Of a stretch of DNA of 64,000 nucleotides, positions 1-9,255 are shown piece after piece. Positions within the stretch are counted from its first letter, which is position 1; every line of letters begins with the position of its first letter. The notes beneath the pieces are model-generated. The model was given only the letters and a program-made list of their open reading frames with translations. It was not told the DNA's origin and ran no database searches. Origin of the DNA: Vibrio tubiashii (lineage in GTDB: Bacteria; Pseudomonadota; Gammaproteobacteria; Enterobacterales; Vibrionaceae); contig NZ_CP117030.1 of assembly GCF_028551255.1 (NCBI RefSeq), positions 496,001 to 560,000 of the forward strand. Reading direction: 5' to 3'. Position numbers and translations under genes: made by a program.

Positions 1-1797
1 GTTGATGCTTGTGATCTTATCGAACAAGATGCAAGCCTAGAAATCATCACAGTTAAAGATGAAGTAGATGGTCTAGAAATCGTTCGCCACTCTTGTGCTC
101 ACCTACTTGGTCACGCGATCAAGCAGCTTTTCCCTGAAGCGAAAATGGCGATTGGTCCAACTATCGATAGTGGTTTCTACTACGATATCGACCTTGAGCA
201 CTCTCTAACGCAAGAAGATCTAGAAAAGATTGAAAAGCGTATGAAAGAGCTTGCTAAGACCAAATACCAAGTCATCAAGAAAAAGGTTAGCTGGCAGGAA
301 GCTCGCGATGCATTTGAAGATCGCGGTGAAACATACAAGATGGAAATCCTAGACGAGAACGTTTCTCGTGATGATCGTCCAGGTCTTTACCATCATGAAG
401 AATACATCGATATGTGTCGTGGTCCACACGTACCACATATGGGTTTCTGTCAGCACTTCACGCTACTGAACGTAGCAGGTGCTTACTGGCGTGGTAACAG
501 TGACAACAAGATGCTACAACGTATCTACGGTACTGCTTTCCATGACAAAAAAGCGCTTAAAGCGCACCTTACTCGCTTAGAAGAAGCAGCGAAGCGTGAC
601 CACCGTAAAATCGGTAAACAGTTAGATCTGTTCCACATGCAGCAAGAAGCACCGGGTATGGTGTTCTGGCATCATAATGGTTGGTCTATCTTCCGTGACC
701 TAGAAGTGTTCGTACGTCAAAAACTGACCGAGTACGATTACCAAGAAGTGAAAGGTCCGTTAATGATGGATCGCGTTCTTTGGGAGCGCTCTGGTCACTG
801 GGATAAATACGCAGATGCGATGTTCACAACTTCTTCTGAGAACCGTGAATACGCGATTAAACCGATGAACTGTCCAGGTCACGTACAGATCTTTAACCAA
901 GGTCTGAAATCTTACCGTGATCTACCGCTACGTATGGCAGAGTTTGGCTCTTGTCACCGTAACGAGCCATCGGGTGCACTACACGGCATTATGCGTGTAC
1001 GTGGCTTCACACAGGACGATGCACACATCTTCTGTACTGAAAGCCAGATCCAAGACGAAGTAACGGGTTGTATCAAGATGGTTTACGATACATACCAAAC
1101 ATTCGGCTTCTCTAACATCGTGGTTAAGCTATCTACTCGCCCTGAAAAGCGTGTAGGTTCAGATGAGATCTGGGACCAATCTGAAGAAGCACTTAAGCTA
1201 TCTCTAGAATCAATGGATATTCCATACGAGATTCAAGAAGGCGAAGGCGCGTTCTATGGTCCTAAGATTGAATTTACGCTTTACGATTGTCTAGATCGTG
1301 CATGGCAGTGTGGTACAGTTCAGCTAGACTTCAACCTACCGGGTCGTCTAGGTGCTACTTACGTGGATGAAAATAACGAGCGCCAAGTGCCAGTTATGAT
1401 TCACCGTGCTATTCTAGGTTCACTAGAGCGTTTCATCGGTATTTTGATCGAAGAATACTACGGCTTCTTCCCAACTTGGTTATCGCCAGAGCAGGCTGTA
1501 ATCATGAATATTACTGATAAGCAGTCAGATTATGTTCAGGAAGTGGCACAAAAACTACAAAAATGTGGAATTAGAGCTAAAGCGGACTTGAGAAATGAGA
1601 AGATAGGCTTTAAAATCCGCGAACATACTTTGAAGCGTGTACCGTATATGCTTGTTTGTGGCGACCAAGAAATGGAAGCTGGTGAAATTGCAGTACGTAC
1701 TCGTAAAGGCAAAGATCTTGGCAAGTTTAAAGTGGATGACTTTATCTCATACATCCAAGACGAGATCTCAAGCCGTAAGCTCAATCTGGAGGAATAA
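1..1797 (+). CDS. thrS: Threonyl-tRNA synthetase, 5' end outside window
   Basis: Charges tRNA-Thr with threonine in the cytoplasm and removes mischarged Ser. The frame is open from base 1, so the gene begins upstream; 598 residues are present against about 642 in E. coli, so roughly 43 N-terminal residues (the TGS domain) are missing. The editing-site motif HSCAH lies at residues 30-34 of the fragment. The class II catalytic core follows, with the zinc-binding Cys in MNCPGH and a C-terminal anticodon-binding domain over about the last 100 residues. The stop is three bases before the infC start, and the end of thrS supplies the infC ribosome-binding site (CTGGAGGA). Identification is secure. 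Confidence 0.98.
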   Translation, partial: VDACDLIEQDASLEIITVKDEVDGLEIVRHSCAHLLGHAIKQLFPEAKMAIGPTIDSGFYYDIDLEHSLTQEDLEKIEKRMKELAKTKYQVIKKKVSWQEARDAFEDRGETYKMEILDENVSRDDRPGLYHHEEYIDMCRGPHVPHMGFCQHFTLLNVAGAYWRGNSDNKMLQRIYGTAFHDKKALKAHLTRLEEAAKRDHRKIGKQLDLFHMQQEAPGMVFWHHNGWSIFRDLEVFVRQKLTEYDYQEVKGPLMMDRVLWERSGHWDKYADAMFTTSSENREYAIKPMNCPGHVQIFNQGLKSYRDLPLRMAEFGSCHRNEPSGALHGIMRVRGFTQDDAHIFCTESQIQDEVTGCIKMVYDTYQTFGFSNIVVKLSTRPEKRVGSDEIWDQSEEALKLSLESMDIPYEIQEGEGAFYGPKIEFTLYDCLDRAWQCGTVQLDFNLPGRLGATYVDENNERQVPVMIHRAILGSLERFIGILIEEYYGFFPTWLSPEQAVIMNITDKQSDYVQEVAQKLQKCGIRAKADLRNEKIGFKIREHTLKRVPYMLVCGDQEMEAGEIAVRTRKGKDLGKFKVDDFISYIQDEISSRKLNLEE

Positions 1798-1800
1798 ACT

Positions 1801-2352
1801 ATTAAAGGCGGAAGACGCGGCCAAGTACCGGCCAAACAAAATGCTCATCGTTTAAACGGTGAAATTCGTGGCGTTCGTGAAGTTCGTTTAACTGGCGCTG
1901 ATGGTGAATCAGTTGGTGTTGTTTCTATCCAAGAAGCAGTAGCAGCAGCTGAAGAAGCAGGTATGGATCTGGTAGAAATCAGTCCAAACGCTGAGCCACC
2001 AGTATGTCGTGTAATGGACTACGGTAAATTCCTCTTTGAGAAGAGCAAATCTGCTAAAGAGCAGAAGAAAAAGCAAAAACAGGTCCAGATTAAGGAAGTA
2101 AAATTCCGTCCTGGAACTGATATTGGAGACTATCAGGTAAAACTACGCAACCTGACGCGTTTCCTTGAAGAAGGCAACAAAGTGAAGGTAACAATTCGCT
2201 TCCGTGGCCGAGAAATGGCACACCAAGAGATCGGTGTTGACGTTCTAAATCGTCTTAAGGAAGACACTGTTGATTTAGCAGTAGTGGAATCTTTCCCTAA
2301 GAAGATCGAAGGTCGTCAGATGATCATGGTTCTTGCCCCTAAAAAGAAGTAA
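1801..2352 (+). CDS. infC: Translation initiation factor IF-3, AUU start
   Basis: IF-3 binds the 30S subunit, checks the start codon and initiator tRNA, and keeps subunits apart. The start is ATT at 1801: the reading frame from there gives IKGGRRGQ, matching the MKGGKRV start of E. coli IF3, and the product is 183 aa (E. coli 180). An internal ATG at 1963 is too late and would remove the N-terminal domain. In E. coli the rare AUU start is the basis of autorepression, because IF-3 discriminates against it; the same control is inferred here. GGAGGA at the thrS end is the SD. The C-terminal domain ends in VLAPKKK as in the family. Confidence 0.97.
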   Translation: MKGGRRGQVPAKQNAHRLNGEIRGVREVRLTGADGESVGVVSIQEAVAAAEEAGMDLVEISPNAEPPVCRVMDYGKFLFEKSKSAKEQKKKQKQVQIKEVKFRPGTDIGDYQVKLRNLTRFLEEGNKVKVTIRFRGREMAHQEIGVDVLNRLKEDTVDLAVVESFPKKIEGRQMIMVLAPKKK

Positions 2353-2378
2353 TTAACGGCTTTGCAAGTAAGAAAACT

Positions 2379-2406
2379 CAGCTGCCGTAAGGTGGCTGGG
2401 TTTTGT
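2379..2406 (+). terminator. Hairpin with short U-run between infC and rpmI
   Basis: CAGCTGCC and GGTGGCTG (with two G-T pairs) form an 8-bp stem with a GTAA loop, followed by GGTTTTGTTC. It sits 26 bases after infC and 52 bases before rpmI. It may be a partial terminator or part of the leader through which L20 represses rpmI-rplT, as known in E. coli. The role is inferred. Confidence 0.55.
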
Positions 2407-2458
2407 TCGCCCTAATTACTATTGTTTAAAACAACTCAACAATGCGGAGTTATTCATC

Positions 2459-2653
2459 ATGCCTAAGATGAAAACCAACAAAGGTGCTGCTAAGCGTTTT
2501 AAGAAAACTGCTGGTGGTATTAAGTTTAAGCACGCTACTAAACGTCACATCCTGACTAAGCGTACTACTAAGAACAAGCGTCAGCTTCGTCCAAATGCAA
2601 TCCTTCCTAAGTGTGAAGTGGCTGCAGTTGCTCGTATGCTACCATACGCATAA
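2459..2653 (+). CDS. rpmI: 50S ribosomal protein L35
   Basis: Small basic protein of the large ribosomal subunit, 64 aa, the usual length. It starts [17 protein letters not shown], the family signature, and has the central KRHILTKR stretch. It lies between infC and rplT in the standard order. In E. coli its translation is coupled to rplT and repressed by L20. The SD is GCGGAG about 9 bases upstream. Confidence 0.98.
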   Translation: MPKMKTNKGAAKRFKKTAGGIKFKHATKRHILTKRTTKNKRQLRPNAILPKCEVAAVARMLPYA

Positions 2654-2694
2654 TTCTTTTTAGTTTATTAATCGTTTAGTTTAGGAGAAGCATA

Positions 2695-3048
2695 ATGCCT
2701 CGCGTAAAACGTGGTGTACAAGCTCGTGCACGTCATAAGAAAGTTCTAAAACAAGCTAAAGGTTACTACGGTGCACGTTCACGTGTTTACCGCGTAGCTT
2801 TCCAAGCAGTTACTAAAGCTGGTCAATACGCTTACCGTGACCGTCGCAACAAGAAACGTCAATTCCGTCAACTATGGATTGCACGTATCAACGCTGCATC
2901 TCGTCAGAATGGTCTATCTTACAGCCGTTTCATCAACGGTCTTAAGAAAGCATCTATCGAGATCGACCGTAAGATCCTTGCTGACATCGCGGTATTCGAC
3001 AAAGCTGCATTCGCAGTTCTAGTTGAAAAAGCGAAAGCTGCTCTTTAA
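2695..3048 (+). CDS. rplT: 50S ribosomal protein L20
   Basis: L20 binds 23S rRNA and is needed early in 50S assembly; in E. coli it also represses its own operon. The product is 117 aa, with the basic N-terminus [16 protein letters not shown] and the conserved [11 protein letters not shown] segment. The SD AGGAGAAG lies just upstream of the ATG. It is the last gene of the translation cluster and is followed directly by a strong intrinsic terminator. Confidence 0.98.
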   Translation: MPRVKRGVQARARHKKVLKQAKGYYGARSRVYRVAFQAVTKAGQYAYRDRRNKKRQFRQLWIARINAASRQNGLSYSRFINGLKKASIEIDRKILADIAVFDKAAFAVLVEKAKAAL

Positions 3049-3072
3049 TTAGAGTTAGTTTTTAGGATTAAG

Positions 3073-3099
3073 AAAAGGAGAGCTTCGGCTCTCCTTTTT
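3073..3099 (+). terminator. Intrinsic terminator after rplT
   Basis: A GGAGAGC stem with a TTCG tetraloop and GCTCTCC, flanked by A-run and T-run (AAAA before, TTTTT after), 25 bases after the rplT stop. This is a textbook rho-independent terminator. Confidence 0.95.
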
Positions 3100-3259
3100 G
3101 TATCTAGATTTTGCGCTTTGCGCATTTATCCACTCAAATTCGATTAACCAATCATTCATCGTCACTCCACCTATTGCAAACCTACTGAAATCACTTAATA
3201 TTTTGCATTCAACCTATTATGCATCTATGACAATAGGCTATATGAACAGTGAGGGTAGT

Positions 3260-3724
3260 ATGCGGGCAAAGGAAGCATTTGAAGCGGCGAGTAGTGCAGA
3301 GAAAGTCGCGAGCTCGTTGTATAAATGGATTGCAGGTAATCGCGGACTGAAACGAACGGTTGCTGTGGAACTGCAAGAAAACATCGAGCTTATTCGTTTG
3401 TATGTTGAGACGCGCTCGGGGTATGAAGATCTCATTCCACAAATTAAAGAATCAGCCTATCGAAACGCATTGCAGCAAGGGTTTAACTTTAACTCACTCA
3501 ATCGCTCCAAAATAGATGCAGCCAGCACTAAAGGAATCAAACAGCTTGAGCGCTACCATGGGTGGGAGACTCAGCAAGTGATTGAAAGCATTTACGCCAA
3601 GATTTCAGCAATTAAAGCCGCCATCACTATCAAAGATAATGCCAAGCCATTACGATTAGGGGTTCGATTACACAACATCTTCAAGCTTCTTGTGATGCTC
3701 TCTAATCACATTGGTCAAAAGTAA
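3260..3724 (+). CDS. Hypothetical helical protein
   Basis: 154 aa, not recognised. It is mainly alpha-helical and rich in Ala, Lys and Glu, with no signal peptide or membrane segment, so probably cytoplasmic. The ATG at 3260 is preferred: it follows GAGGG at a spacing of 4-5 bases. The frame is open further upstream to the rplT terminator, but the ATG at 3242 has no SD and earlier codons overlap the terminator. It is followed by a DUF4440 gene 24 bases later, so the two may share a transcript. No function can be assigned. Confidence 0.6.
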   Translation: MRAKEAFEAASSAEKVASSLYKWIAGNRGLKRTVAVELQENIELIRLYVETRSGYEDLIPQIKESAYRNALQQGFNFNSLNRSKIDAASTKGIKQLERYHGWETQQVIESIYAKISAIKAAITIKDNAKPLRLGVRLHNIFKLLVMLSNHIGQK

Positions 3725-3748
3725 AGCAGCCGAACGAGGGGATAGGAA

Positions 3749-4123
3749 ATGGATATTCTGATTGAACAAGAAAAAGCGCTACATCAGTTTTCAGTTCGGA
3801 AAGACAAAGCTGAAAGAGAACGACTAATTCATCCGACATTTCGTGAAGTAGGGAAATCGGGTACTAGTTTTGATTTTGAGACGATCAGTGAAATGATGGA
3901 GGCTGAAGAACCTTCTCAAGTTATCATCCATTCACAGGATTATGAATGCATTCAACTCGAACCTTCCGTTCAGCTTCTTCTGTATAAATCAGCATTAATC
4001 TCTGCGGATGGCGAAATTAGTAGCTATGCCAAACGGTCATCGATTTGGGCATTCACCGGATGTAACTGGCAACTGAAATATCATCAAGGGACACCTTGCC
4101 CTGCATTTGAAATTGATTCTTAG
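3749..4123 (+). CDS. DUF4440 / NTF2-like fold protein
   Basis: 124 aa. The pattern of an N-terminal helix (LHQFSVRKDKAERERLIHP), a central FREVGKSG segment, then strands ending in SSIWAF and HQGTPCP matches the DUF4440 group of the SnoaL/NTF2-like superfamily. Members form a cone-shaped pocket; some are enzymes and many are uncharacterised. No secretion signal is present. The SD is TAGGAA just before the ATG. It lies 24 bases after the preceding unknown gene. The substrate is unknown. Confidence 0.7.
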   Translation: MDILIEQEKALHQFSVRKDKAERERLIHPTFREVGKSGTSFDFETISEMMEAEEPSQVIIHSQDYECIQLEPSVQLLLYKSALISADGEISSYAKRSSIWAFTGCNWQLKYHQGTPCPAFEIDS

Positions 4124-4184
4124 GTTTATCTCTTAGCTCAATCGAGTGTAGGATGAATAGCGAGCTATTGGTCAAGGAGGACAA

Positions 4185-4676
4185 ATGGAACTAAGACAAG
4201 TGCAGCTCTCAGATGCTCAATGGATTGCGGATATCTACAATCATTACATCGCCACGACGGCTATCTCATTCGAAGAAGAGTCAGTTTCTATAGAAGAGAT
4301 GAAGGTGAGGATTGATGCCGTTCTCTCTGCAGAGCTACCTTGGATTGTGCTCGAAGAGGCGGGCCAACCCCTAGGGTATGCTTATGCGGCTAAGTGGAAA
4401 CCTCGCAGTGCTTATCGCTATACGGTTGAACCATCTATTTATCTATCTAGTGATGCGAAAGGCAGAGGGGCGGGGCAAAAGCTCTATACTGCTCTGATTG
4501 CTCAATTACGTGAACTCGGCATTAAAAACGCGATAGGAACTATTGCGCTGCCAAACCCGTCTAGTGTGGCATTACATGAGAAGATGGGGTTTAGAAAAGT
4601 TGGTGAGTTTGCCAATATTGGATTCAAGTTTGAACAACATATCTCCGTAGGTTATTGGCAGTTAGAGCTTAACTAA
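4185..4676 (+). CDS. GNAT acetyltransferase, phosphinothricin acetyltransferase-like
   Basis: 163 aa, a single GNAT domain that would transfer acetyl from acetyl-CoA to an amine. The N-terminus (ADIYNHYI, then ISFEEESVS) and the late ALHEKMGFRKVGEF motif are typical of the phosphinothricin/methionine sulfoximine acetyltransferase branch. The acetyl-CoA loop appears as DAKGRGAGQKLY around residues 90-101. SD AAGGAGG precedes the ATG. It lies among other small modification enzymes; whether it gives resistance to such glutamine-synthetase inhibitors cannot be told from sequence. Confidence 0.85.
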   Translation: MELRQVQLSDAQWIADIYNHYIATTAISFEEESVSIEEMKVRIDAVLSAELPWIVLEEAGQPLGYAYAAKWKPRSAYRYTVEPSIYLSSDAKGRGAGQKLYTALIAQLRELGIKNAIGTIALPNPSSVALHEKMGFRKVGEFANIGFKFEQHISVGYWQLELN

Positions 4677-4732
4677 GTTGTGCTAAGAAATCACGAGAGT
4701 CGTGACAAATAAAGGAAACGGTAGAAACCGAC

Positions 4733-5347
4733 ATGAAGCCAGAACAAATAGGCAAGGCATACGACCAAATTACTCACATTTGGCAAGGTGAACAGTTCAA
4801 CTTAGAGAATGGTATTGAGCAACACAAGCGTGCCATTTCGTTTACGGAGAAACGCGGAAAAGCTCTAGATATTGGCTGTGGTTGTACCGGACGATTTATT
4901 GAATTGTTATCGAGCGAAGGGTTCACTCCGTCAGGTATGGACGTATCAAGTGAGATGCTGGCGCTAGCCAAAGAGAAACACCCACAGGTTGAGTTTATCA
5001 ACGCCGATATTTGTCAGTACGAATTTGATGAAAAATACGACTTCATTACCGCTTGGGACAGTATTTGGCATATTCCTTTAGATCAACAGCGCCATGTTAT
5101 GACCAAGATTGTCGATAGTCTCAATATCGGCGGTCTCTTCATCTTCTCATTTGGCGGTACAAGTGAAGAGGGCTTTCACACCAATAGCTTTATGGGGCCA
5201 GAAGTCTATTACTCGTCACTCGGAACCAATGGCTTTTTAAGTTTGTTTATTGAGCTAGGCTGTATGGTTCGACATCTCGAATTTGACCAATACCCAGAGC
5301 TTCATACTTATTTGATTGTCGAAAAGCTTTCTAAGAGTAAGCCATGA
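4733..5347 (+). CDS. Class I SAM-dependent methyltransferase
   Basis: 204 aa. The SAM-binding glycine motif LDIGCGCTGRF is at about residues 46-56, followed by the acidic residue of motif II (SGMDVSSEML) and a motif-III-like FINADI. This is a Rossmann-fold methyltransferase of unknown substrate. The stop overlaps the start of the next GNAT gene (ATGA), so translation of the two is probably coupled and they may act on the same small molecule. Confidence 0.85.
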   Translation: MKPEQIGKAYDQITHIWQGEQFNLENGIEQHKRAISFTEKRGKALDIGCGCTGRFIELLSSEGFTPSGMDVSSEMLALAKEKHPQVEFINADICQYEFDEKYDFITAWDSIWHIPLDQQRHVMTKIVDSLNIGGLFIFSFGGTSEEGFHTNSFMGPEVYYSSLGTNGFLSLFIELGCMVRHLEFDQYPELHTYLIVEKLSKSKP

Positions 5348-5790
5348 TATTTAAAGAAACTTTGCCAACAAAGGTACCGATGGATTTATTGCTTGAGGCT
5401 GATCCCAGTGAGAAAAGCATTGCAACGTATCTTAGTGAGTCTTGGTGCTTTGTCGCTTTAAAGAACAAGAGAATGGTCGCTGCATGTGTAGTAAAGCCAT
5501 TAAGCGGCGTACTTGCAGAAATCTTTAATGTTTCAGTGCTACCAGAATGTCAGCAGAAAGGTATCGGTTCGAAGCTACTTAGGTATGCGCTCGCTGAGCT
5601 AAGCAATAAAGGTGTCAAGCGAGTCGAGTTAGGGACGGGAACGTTTGGTTATCAACTGACTTATTATCAAAGGCTAGGTTTTAGAGTCGATAGCGTGGTT
5701 AAAGATCACTTTGTAGATAACTACGCTGAAGCTATTTTTGAGTCTGGCATTCAACATAAGGATATGTTGAGGTTATACATACAGTTATAA
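5344..5790 (+). CDS. GNAT N-acetyltransferase
   Basis: 148 aa with one GNAT domain. The beta4 strand and CoA loop read FNVSVLPECQQKGIGSKLL at about residues 60-78, with the Q/RxxGxG/A pattern intact. The later YYQRLGFRV motif is typical. The start codon overlaps the methyltransferase stop by four bases, so the pair is translationally coupled. The substrate is unknown. Confidence 0.85.
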   Translation: MIFKETLPTKVPMDLLLEADPSEKSIATYLSESWCFVALKNKRMVAACVVKPLSGVLAEIFNVSVLPECQQKGIGSKLLRYALAELSNKGVKRVELGTGTFGYQLTYYQRLGFRVDSVVKDHFVDNYAEAIFESGIQHKDMLRLYIQL

Positions 5791-5814
5791 GAACAAACAA
5801 TAAGAGGGAACACT

Positions 5815-6297
5815 ATGTCAACGGAACTGAAAGCTTCATCCATCAAAGTTCAGGATTTTTTATCAAGTCGTGGCCATGATTTCGTGATTCAGCAAATGCC
5901 TGCCTCAACTCGCACTGCAGTAGAGGCGGCTGATGCGATTGGTTGTGGTGTCGCTCAAATCGCCAAATCGCTCATTTTTAAAAATGGTCAAACGGGCGAG
6001 GCAGTACTGATTGTTGCCTCAGGCACCAATATGGTTTGTGCAGACAAAATAAAGCAGCAAACGGGTATCTCACTTGAAAAAGCCAATGCAGCATTTGTGC
6101 GCGAGAAGGTTGGCTATGCGATTGGCGGCGTACCTCCCGTCGCTCACACCGCAAAAGTGCAAACTCTGCTCGATCAGGATTTGAAGCAATACGGTGAGAT
6201 TTGGGCAGCAGCGGGAACGCCGAATACGGTGTTTAGATTAAAAGCCGCAGATCTTGACAGTTTAACAGGCGGCCAGTGGCTAGATGTAGCCAAGTAA
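5815..6297 (+). CDS. YbaK/ProX-type aminoacyl-tRNA deacylase
   Basis: 160 aa, a single YbaK/aaRS-associated domain (INS superfamily). Family members hydrolyse mischarged tRNAs such as Ala-tRNA-Pro or Cys-tRNA-Pro in trans. The conserved Lys lies in AQIAKSLIFK at about residues 43-52 and the glycine-rich loop is GYAIGGVPPVAH. Length is normal for a free-standing deacylase. The exact tRNA specificity (YbaK-, ProXp-ala- or ProXp-x-type) cannot be read with confidence. It starts 24 bases after the GNAT gene and may belong to the same transcript. Confidence 0.85.
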   Translation: MSTELKASSIKVQDFLSSRGHDFVIQQMPASTRTAVEAADAIGCGVAQIAKSLIFKNGQTGEAVLIVASGTNMVCADKIKQQTGISLEKANAAFVREKVGYAIGGVPPVAHTAKVQTLLDQDLKQYGEIWAAAGTPNTVFRLKAADLDSLTGGQWLDVAK

Positions 6298-6328
6298 TCC
6301 AACCGCAATTTACGTTGAAGAATTAGCT

Positions 6329-7129
6329 ATGGAACTAGAGATTTATCAAGTCGACTCTTTTACCTCTCAGCCTTTTACAGGGAACCCTGCTGGCGTTTGT
6401 ATTACTCAAGAGCCGCTCGAAGAGTCGCTGATGTATTCGATTGCTGAAGAAATGGCGGTCTCAGAGACAGCGTTTCTCACATTGAGTAACATGCAACTGA
6501 GATGGTTTACGCCCAAAGTTGAGGTGGCACTATGCGGTCACGGTACCCTCGCTGTTGCCCATATTCTCGCGCAAAAGGGCGCACTCTCAGTAGGGGAGAG
6601 CGTCGCCTTTAATACACTGTCAGGGCAACTAACGGCCAAACTTAATCACAACAGTATTGAACTTGATTTTCCAATTGCGACATTGATTGGCAGTGAAGAA
6701 GCTGATAACTCCTTGCTGTTTGAAGCTTTAGGATTGAGTCCAAATCAAATTGAAGCCACAAGGCAGTTTGATGATAAAGTACTGGTACACGTACCCGATT
6801 TACAAATACTGGAGCAGTTGAAGCCGAACTTTGATGCCATGAAGCAACTGAAAGGTCGTGGAGTGATTGTCACTGCGTTGAGCAATAATGCAGAGGTTGA
6901 TTTTGTGTCTCGTTATTTTGCGCCTTGGGTAGGCGTCAACGAAGACCCCGTCACAGGCTCTGCTCATTGCGCTTTAGCCGCTTACTGGCAACAGGCGTTA
7001 GGTAAAAATAGCTTTAATGCTTACCAAGCCTCTCCTCGGGGTGGGCATATTGGCTTAGAGATAGAAGGTCAGCGAGTGAAGTTAAGCGGTACCGCTTGCA
7101 CTACCATTTCAGGCGTGCTGCATCTGTAA
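6329..7129 (+). CDS. PhzF-family isomerase/epimerase
   Basis: 266 aa. The N-terminus IYQVDSFTSQPFTGNPAGV and the catalytic-region motif MAVSETAFL (acidic residue in SET) identify the PhzF family, whose fold is shared with diaminopimelate epimerase. The later EDPVTGSAHCAL motif is also present. PhzF itself isomerises dihydrohydroxyanthranilate in phenazine synthesis, but no phenazine genes are here, so the substrate is unknown. It is the last plus-strand gene of the accessory run and converges on a CDF transporter. Confidence 0.88.
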   Translation: MELEIYQVDSFTSQPFTGNPAGVCITQEPLEESLMYSIAEEMAVSETAFLTLSNMQLRWFTPKVEVALCGHGTLAVAHILAQKGALSVGESVAFNTLSGQLTAKLNHNSIELDFPIATLIGSEEADNSLLFEALGLSPNQIEATRQFDDKVLVHVPDLQILEQLKPNFDAMKQLKGRGVIVTALSNNAEVDFVSRYFAPWVGVNEDPVTGSAHCALAAYWQQALGKNSFNAYQASPRGGHIGLEIEGQRVKLSGTACTTISGVLHL

Positions 7130-7151
7130 CGCGATACAGCTTAACTCGTTT

Positions 7152-8045
7152 TTAGCTGGCAATATTCATGGTTAGGTTAAGGTCTAACGAAAGCTTCGAC
7201 AGTTTATCTTTTAACACTCGGCGGGTTTTATCCAGTTCCGCCACTTCAACTTGTTGACCTTTTGAGTGAACGTCAAGATTAACCCTCAACTCGCGGCCGA
7301 CCTTAGTGACGGCCGCCACTTTTAGTTGCTGAGACACTTGTTTATCTAATGCAGAGACTTCTTTGTCTACTGCGTTACAAATGGCTTCGTCAGGTTTCAT
7401 CATCAGCAGCTCGCGCAGTGCGCCCATCAACATATCAAACGGCACCTTGATGAAGTAAAAAGACATAAGAATCATCATCATTGGGTCGGCATAAACGGCA
7501 TACTTTGCAAATGGCGAAATGGACACTAACCAAGCGGTTACAAAGCCTAACGTGACAGCGACACTTAATAGGGTATCCATTTGCCACTGTTTGCTTTCTG
7601 CTTCAATAAGCCCAGAAGAAAAGCGTTTTGATTTGTTGGCGATATACCACCAAGCATAGCCACAACCTAATACGTTCACGACGCCAAACAGAGTCGCAAT
7701 GCCCGCGTCAACCTCACGTCCGCCAGTAAACATAGCCGTCACTGCAGAGTAAAGAGAAACGCTGACAATCGCGAGGATGACACTGCCTTTTACAGCAATG
7801 ACAACGGGCTCTAGCACTGCTTTACCAAATGGGAATTGACGCTTCGAAGGGCGCTCAATAAAGCGCGAGACAGCCAGCGACAATAAAGTTAACAGCAAAC
7901 TGACCAGAGAATAAACGCCGTCAAAGACAATAACCAGTGAACCTACAAGCAAGCCGAGTACGAGACCTGCGCCAGCAAAGCCCGATGCGAGCAACGCCGA
8001 GAAGGTGAGTATTCGTTTTTCGTTTAAGCTTGTCCTAGCACACAT
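7152..8045 (-). CDS. Cation diffusion facilitator family transporter
   Basis: 297 aa inner-membrane protein of the cation efflux (CDF) type, which exchanges divalent metal ions for protons. There are four to six hydrophobic segments in the first about 200 residues. Family acidic residues appear in segment II (FDGVYSLVSLLLT) and later (QMDTLLSVAVT), and a C-terminal cytoplasmic domain of about 90 residues follows. The HxxxD zinc motif is not obvious: the first site reads FDGVYS and the second QMDTLL, so metal selectivity may differ from zinc. It converges on the PhzF gene. Confidence 0.82.
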   Translation of the reverse strand: MCARTSLNEKRILTFSALLASGFAGAGLVLGLLVGSLVIVFDGVYSLVSLLLTLLSLAVSRFIERPSKRQFPFGKAVLEPVVIAVKGSVILAIVSVSLYSAVTAMFTGGREVDAGIATLFGVVNVLGCGYAWWYIANKSKRFSSGLIEAESKQWQMDTLLSVAVTLGFVTAWLVSISPFAKYAVYADPMMMILMSFYFIKVPFDMLMGALRELLMMKPDEAICNAVDKEVSALDKQVSQQLKVAAVTKVGRELRVNLDVHSKGQQVEVAELDKTRRVLKDKLSKLSLDLNLTMNIAS

Positions 8046-8232
8046 AATGTTATCTCTTGTTTATCTACACTTACAGTGTTCTCAAAACCAGCGCATTTAA
8101 CAAACATTATATGAGTTTTTGGTATGGTGTATTTTTAACCTCTCTTGGTTATTCTATATAATTCAATGAGATAGGTGTGAAATTTGCTGTCACTATTTTT
8201 GACGCTCACTGATGGTTTGTTTGTGTGTCAGG

Positions 8233-9111
8233 CTAAAAATCAAACAGATACTCGTTTAACTTGTCAGCCAACCAAGACATTCCGGGGTGCTCAGCCATGC
8301 CTGCTGCGGTAAACATGCAGTAGTCTTCCTGAGTTAAACCATAGGTATGCTTAATCACCGCAAGCTCTTGTTTACGTAACAGATTACGAATCAGAGGTTC
8401 TGGTAGAACGCCCCACGCTTCTTCTTCAAGAATCGTATTGAGCATATACTCAAAGCTTGAGAAGCCGATATAGCGTAAAGAAAACGGCTGAAGCTCTGGA
8501 TTGTCTTTCTCATTGAGATAGACCATGACCGCCTGCATTGCGTTACGCAGTTCATCATCGGATACACGACGTAATTGCGCCAACGGATTGCTGGTTCGGC
8601 ATACCGACATCAAGCGAATTTTTCCGAGCGGCTGGAAGGTGACGAGAGGATCATCGATGCGCTCATAATCGACGCCGAAAGCAAAATCAACCTGAGAAGT
8701 CGCGACGAGATTAGCAAGGTCACCACTAGAGGCGAGCACAATATTGAACGTTGTTGCTGGAAAGTGGTTATTGAGCCTATGAGAGAGGTCATGCCATAGA
8801 TCATCGGGCAGTGAATCGTCACGGGCAATCCAAACTTCAGCGTTGAACTCTCCGGAAACTTGAGCGCAGGTTTGGCGAATACGCGACGCTGTCACCAGCA
8901 AATTCTGACTATCTTTATAAATCGCTTTACCTGCTTCGGAAAGTACTAAATTGTTACCGCTACGAACGAATAGCTCAACATCGAGATCTTTTTCCAATGC
9001 TTTGATTGCCATACTTAATTTAGTGCGGTTGCATTCAAGTTGGCGAGCGGCCTCCGAAACAGAGCCAGTATCTGCGACGGTGCAAAAAGCTTCGATCTGA
9101 GATAAGTTCAT
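8233..9111 (-). CDS. LysR-family transcriptional regulator
   Basis: 292 aa. The N-terminal winged helix-turn-helix starts MNLSQIEAFCTVADTGSVSE with the usual AARQLECNRTKLSMAIKALE recognition region. The C-terminal part is a periplasmic-binding-protein-like effector domain. It is divergent from the methyltransferase gene at 9256, with 144 bases between starts, so it may control itself and that gene; the effector is unknown. The HTH contains an unusual CNRTKLS where most members have VSQPAVS. Confidence 0.9.
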   Translation of the reverse strand: MNLSQIEAFCTVADTGSVSEAARQLECNRTKLSMAIKALEKDLDVELFVRSGNNLVLSEAGKAIYKDSQNLLVTASRIRQTCAQVSGEFNAEVWIARDDSLPDDLWHDLSHRLNNHFPATTFNIVLASSGDLANLVATSQVDFAFGVDYERIDDPLVTFQPLGKIRLMSVCRTSNPLAQLRRVSDDELRNAMQAVMVYLNEKDNPELQPFSLRYIGFSSFEYMLNTILEEEAWGVLPEPLIRNLLRKQELAVIKHTYGLTQEDYCMFTAAGMAEHPGMSWLADKLNEYLFDF

Positions 9112-9255
9112 CTTTTGTACAATTTGATTAGCTTGAAATCGATATTATATTAATCCTAGGCAATTGTCTGTTTTCAGCATTGAAATGCTATGAATTTCAT
9201 GCAGTTTTGATACTCTTGAGCGATGCCAAGTGAATGTAGTAACAGGGAGATCATG

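Noticed and set aside
3242..7129. Integron gene cassettes
   Set aside because: No attC-like imperfect palindromes (RYYYAAC...GTTRRRY) were seen between the genes.
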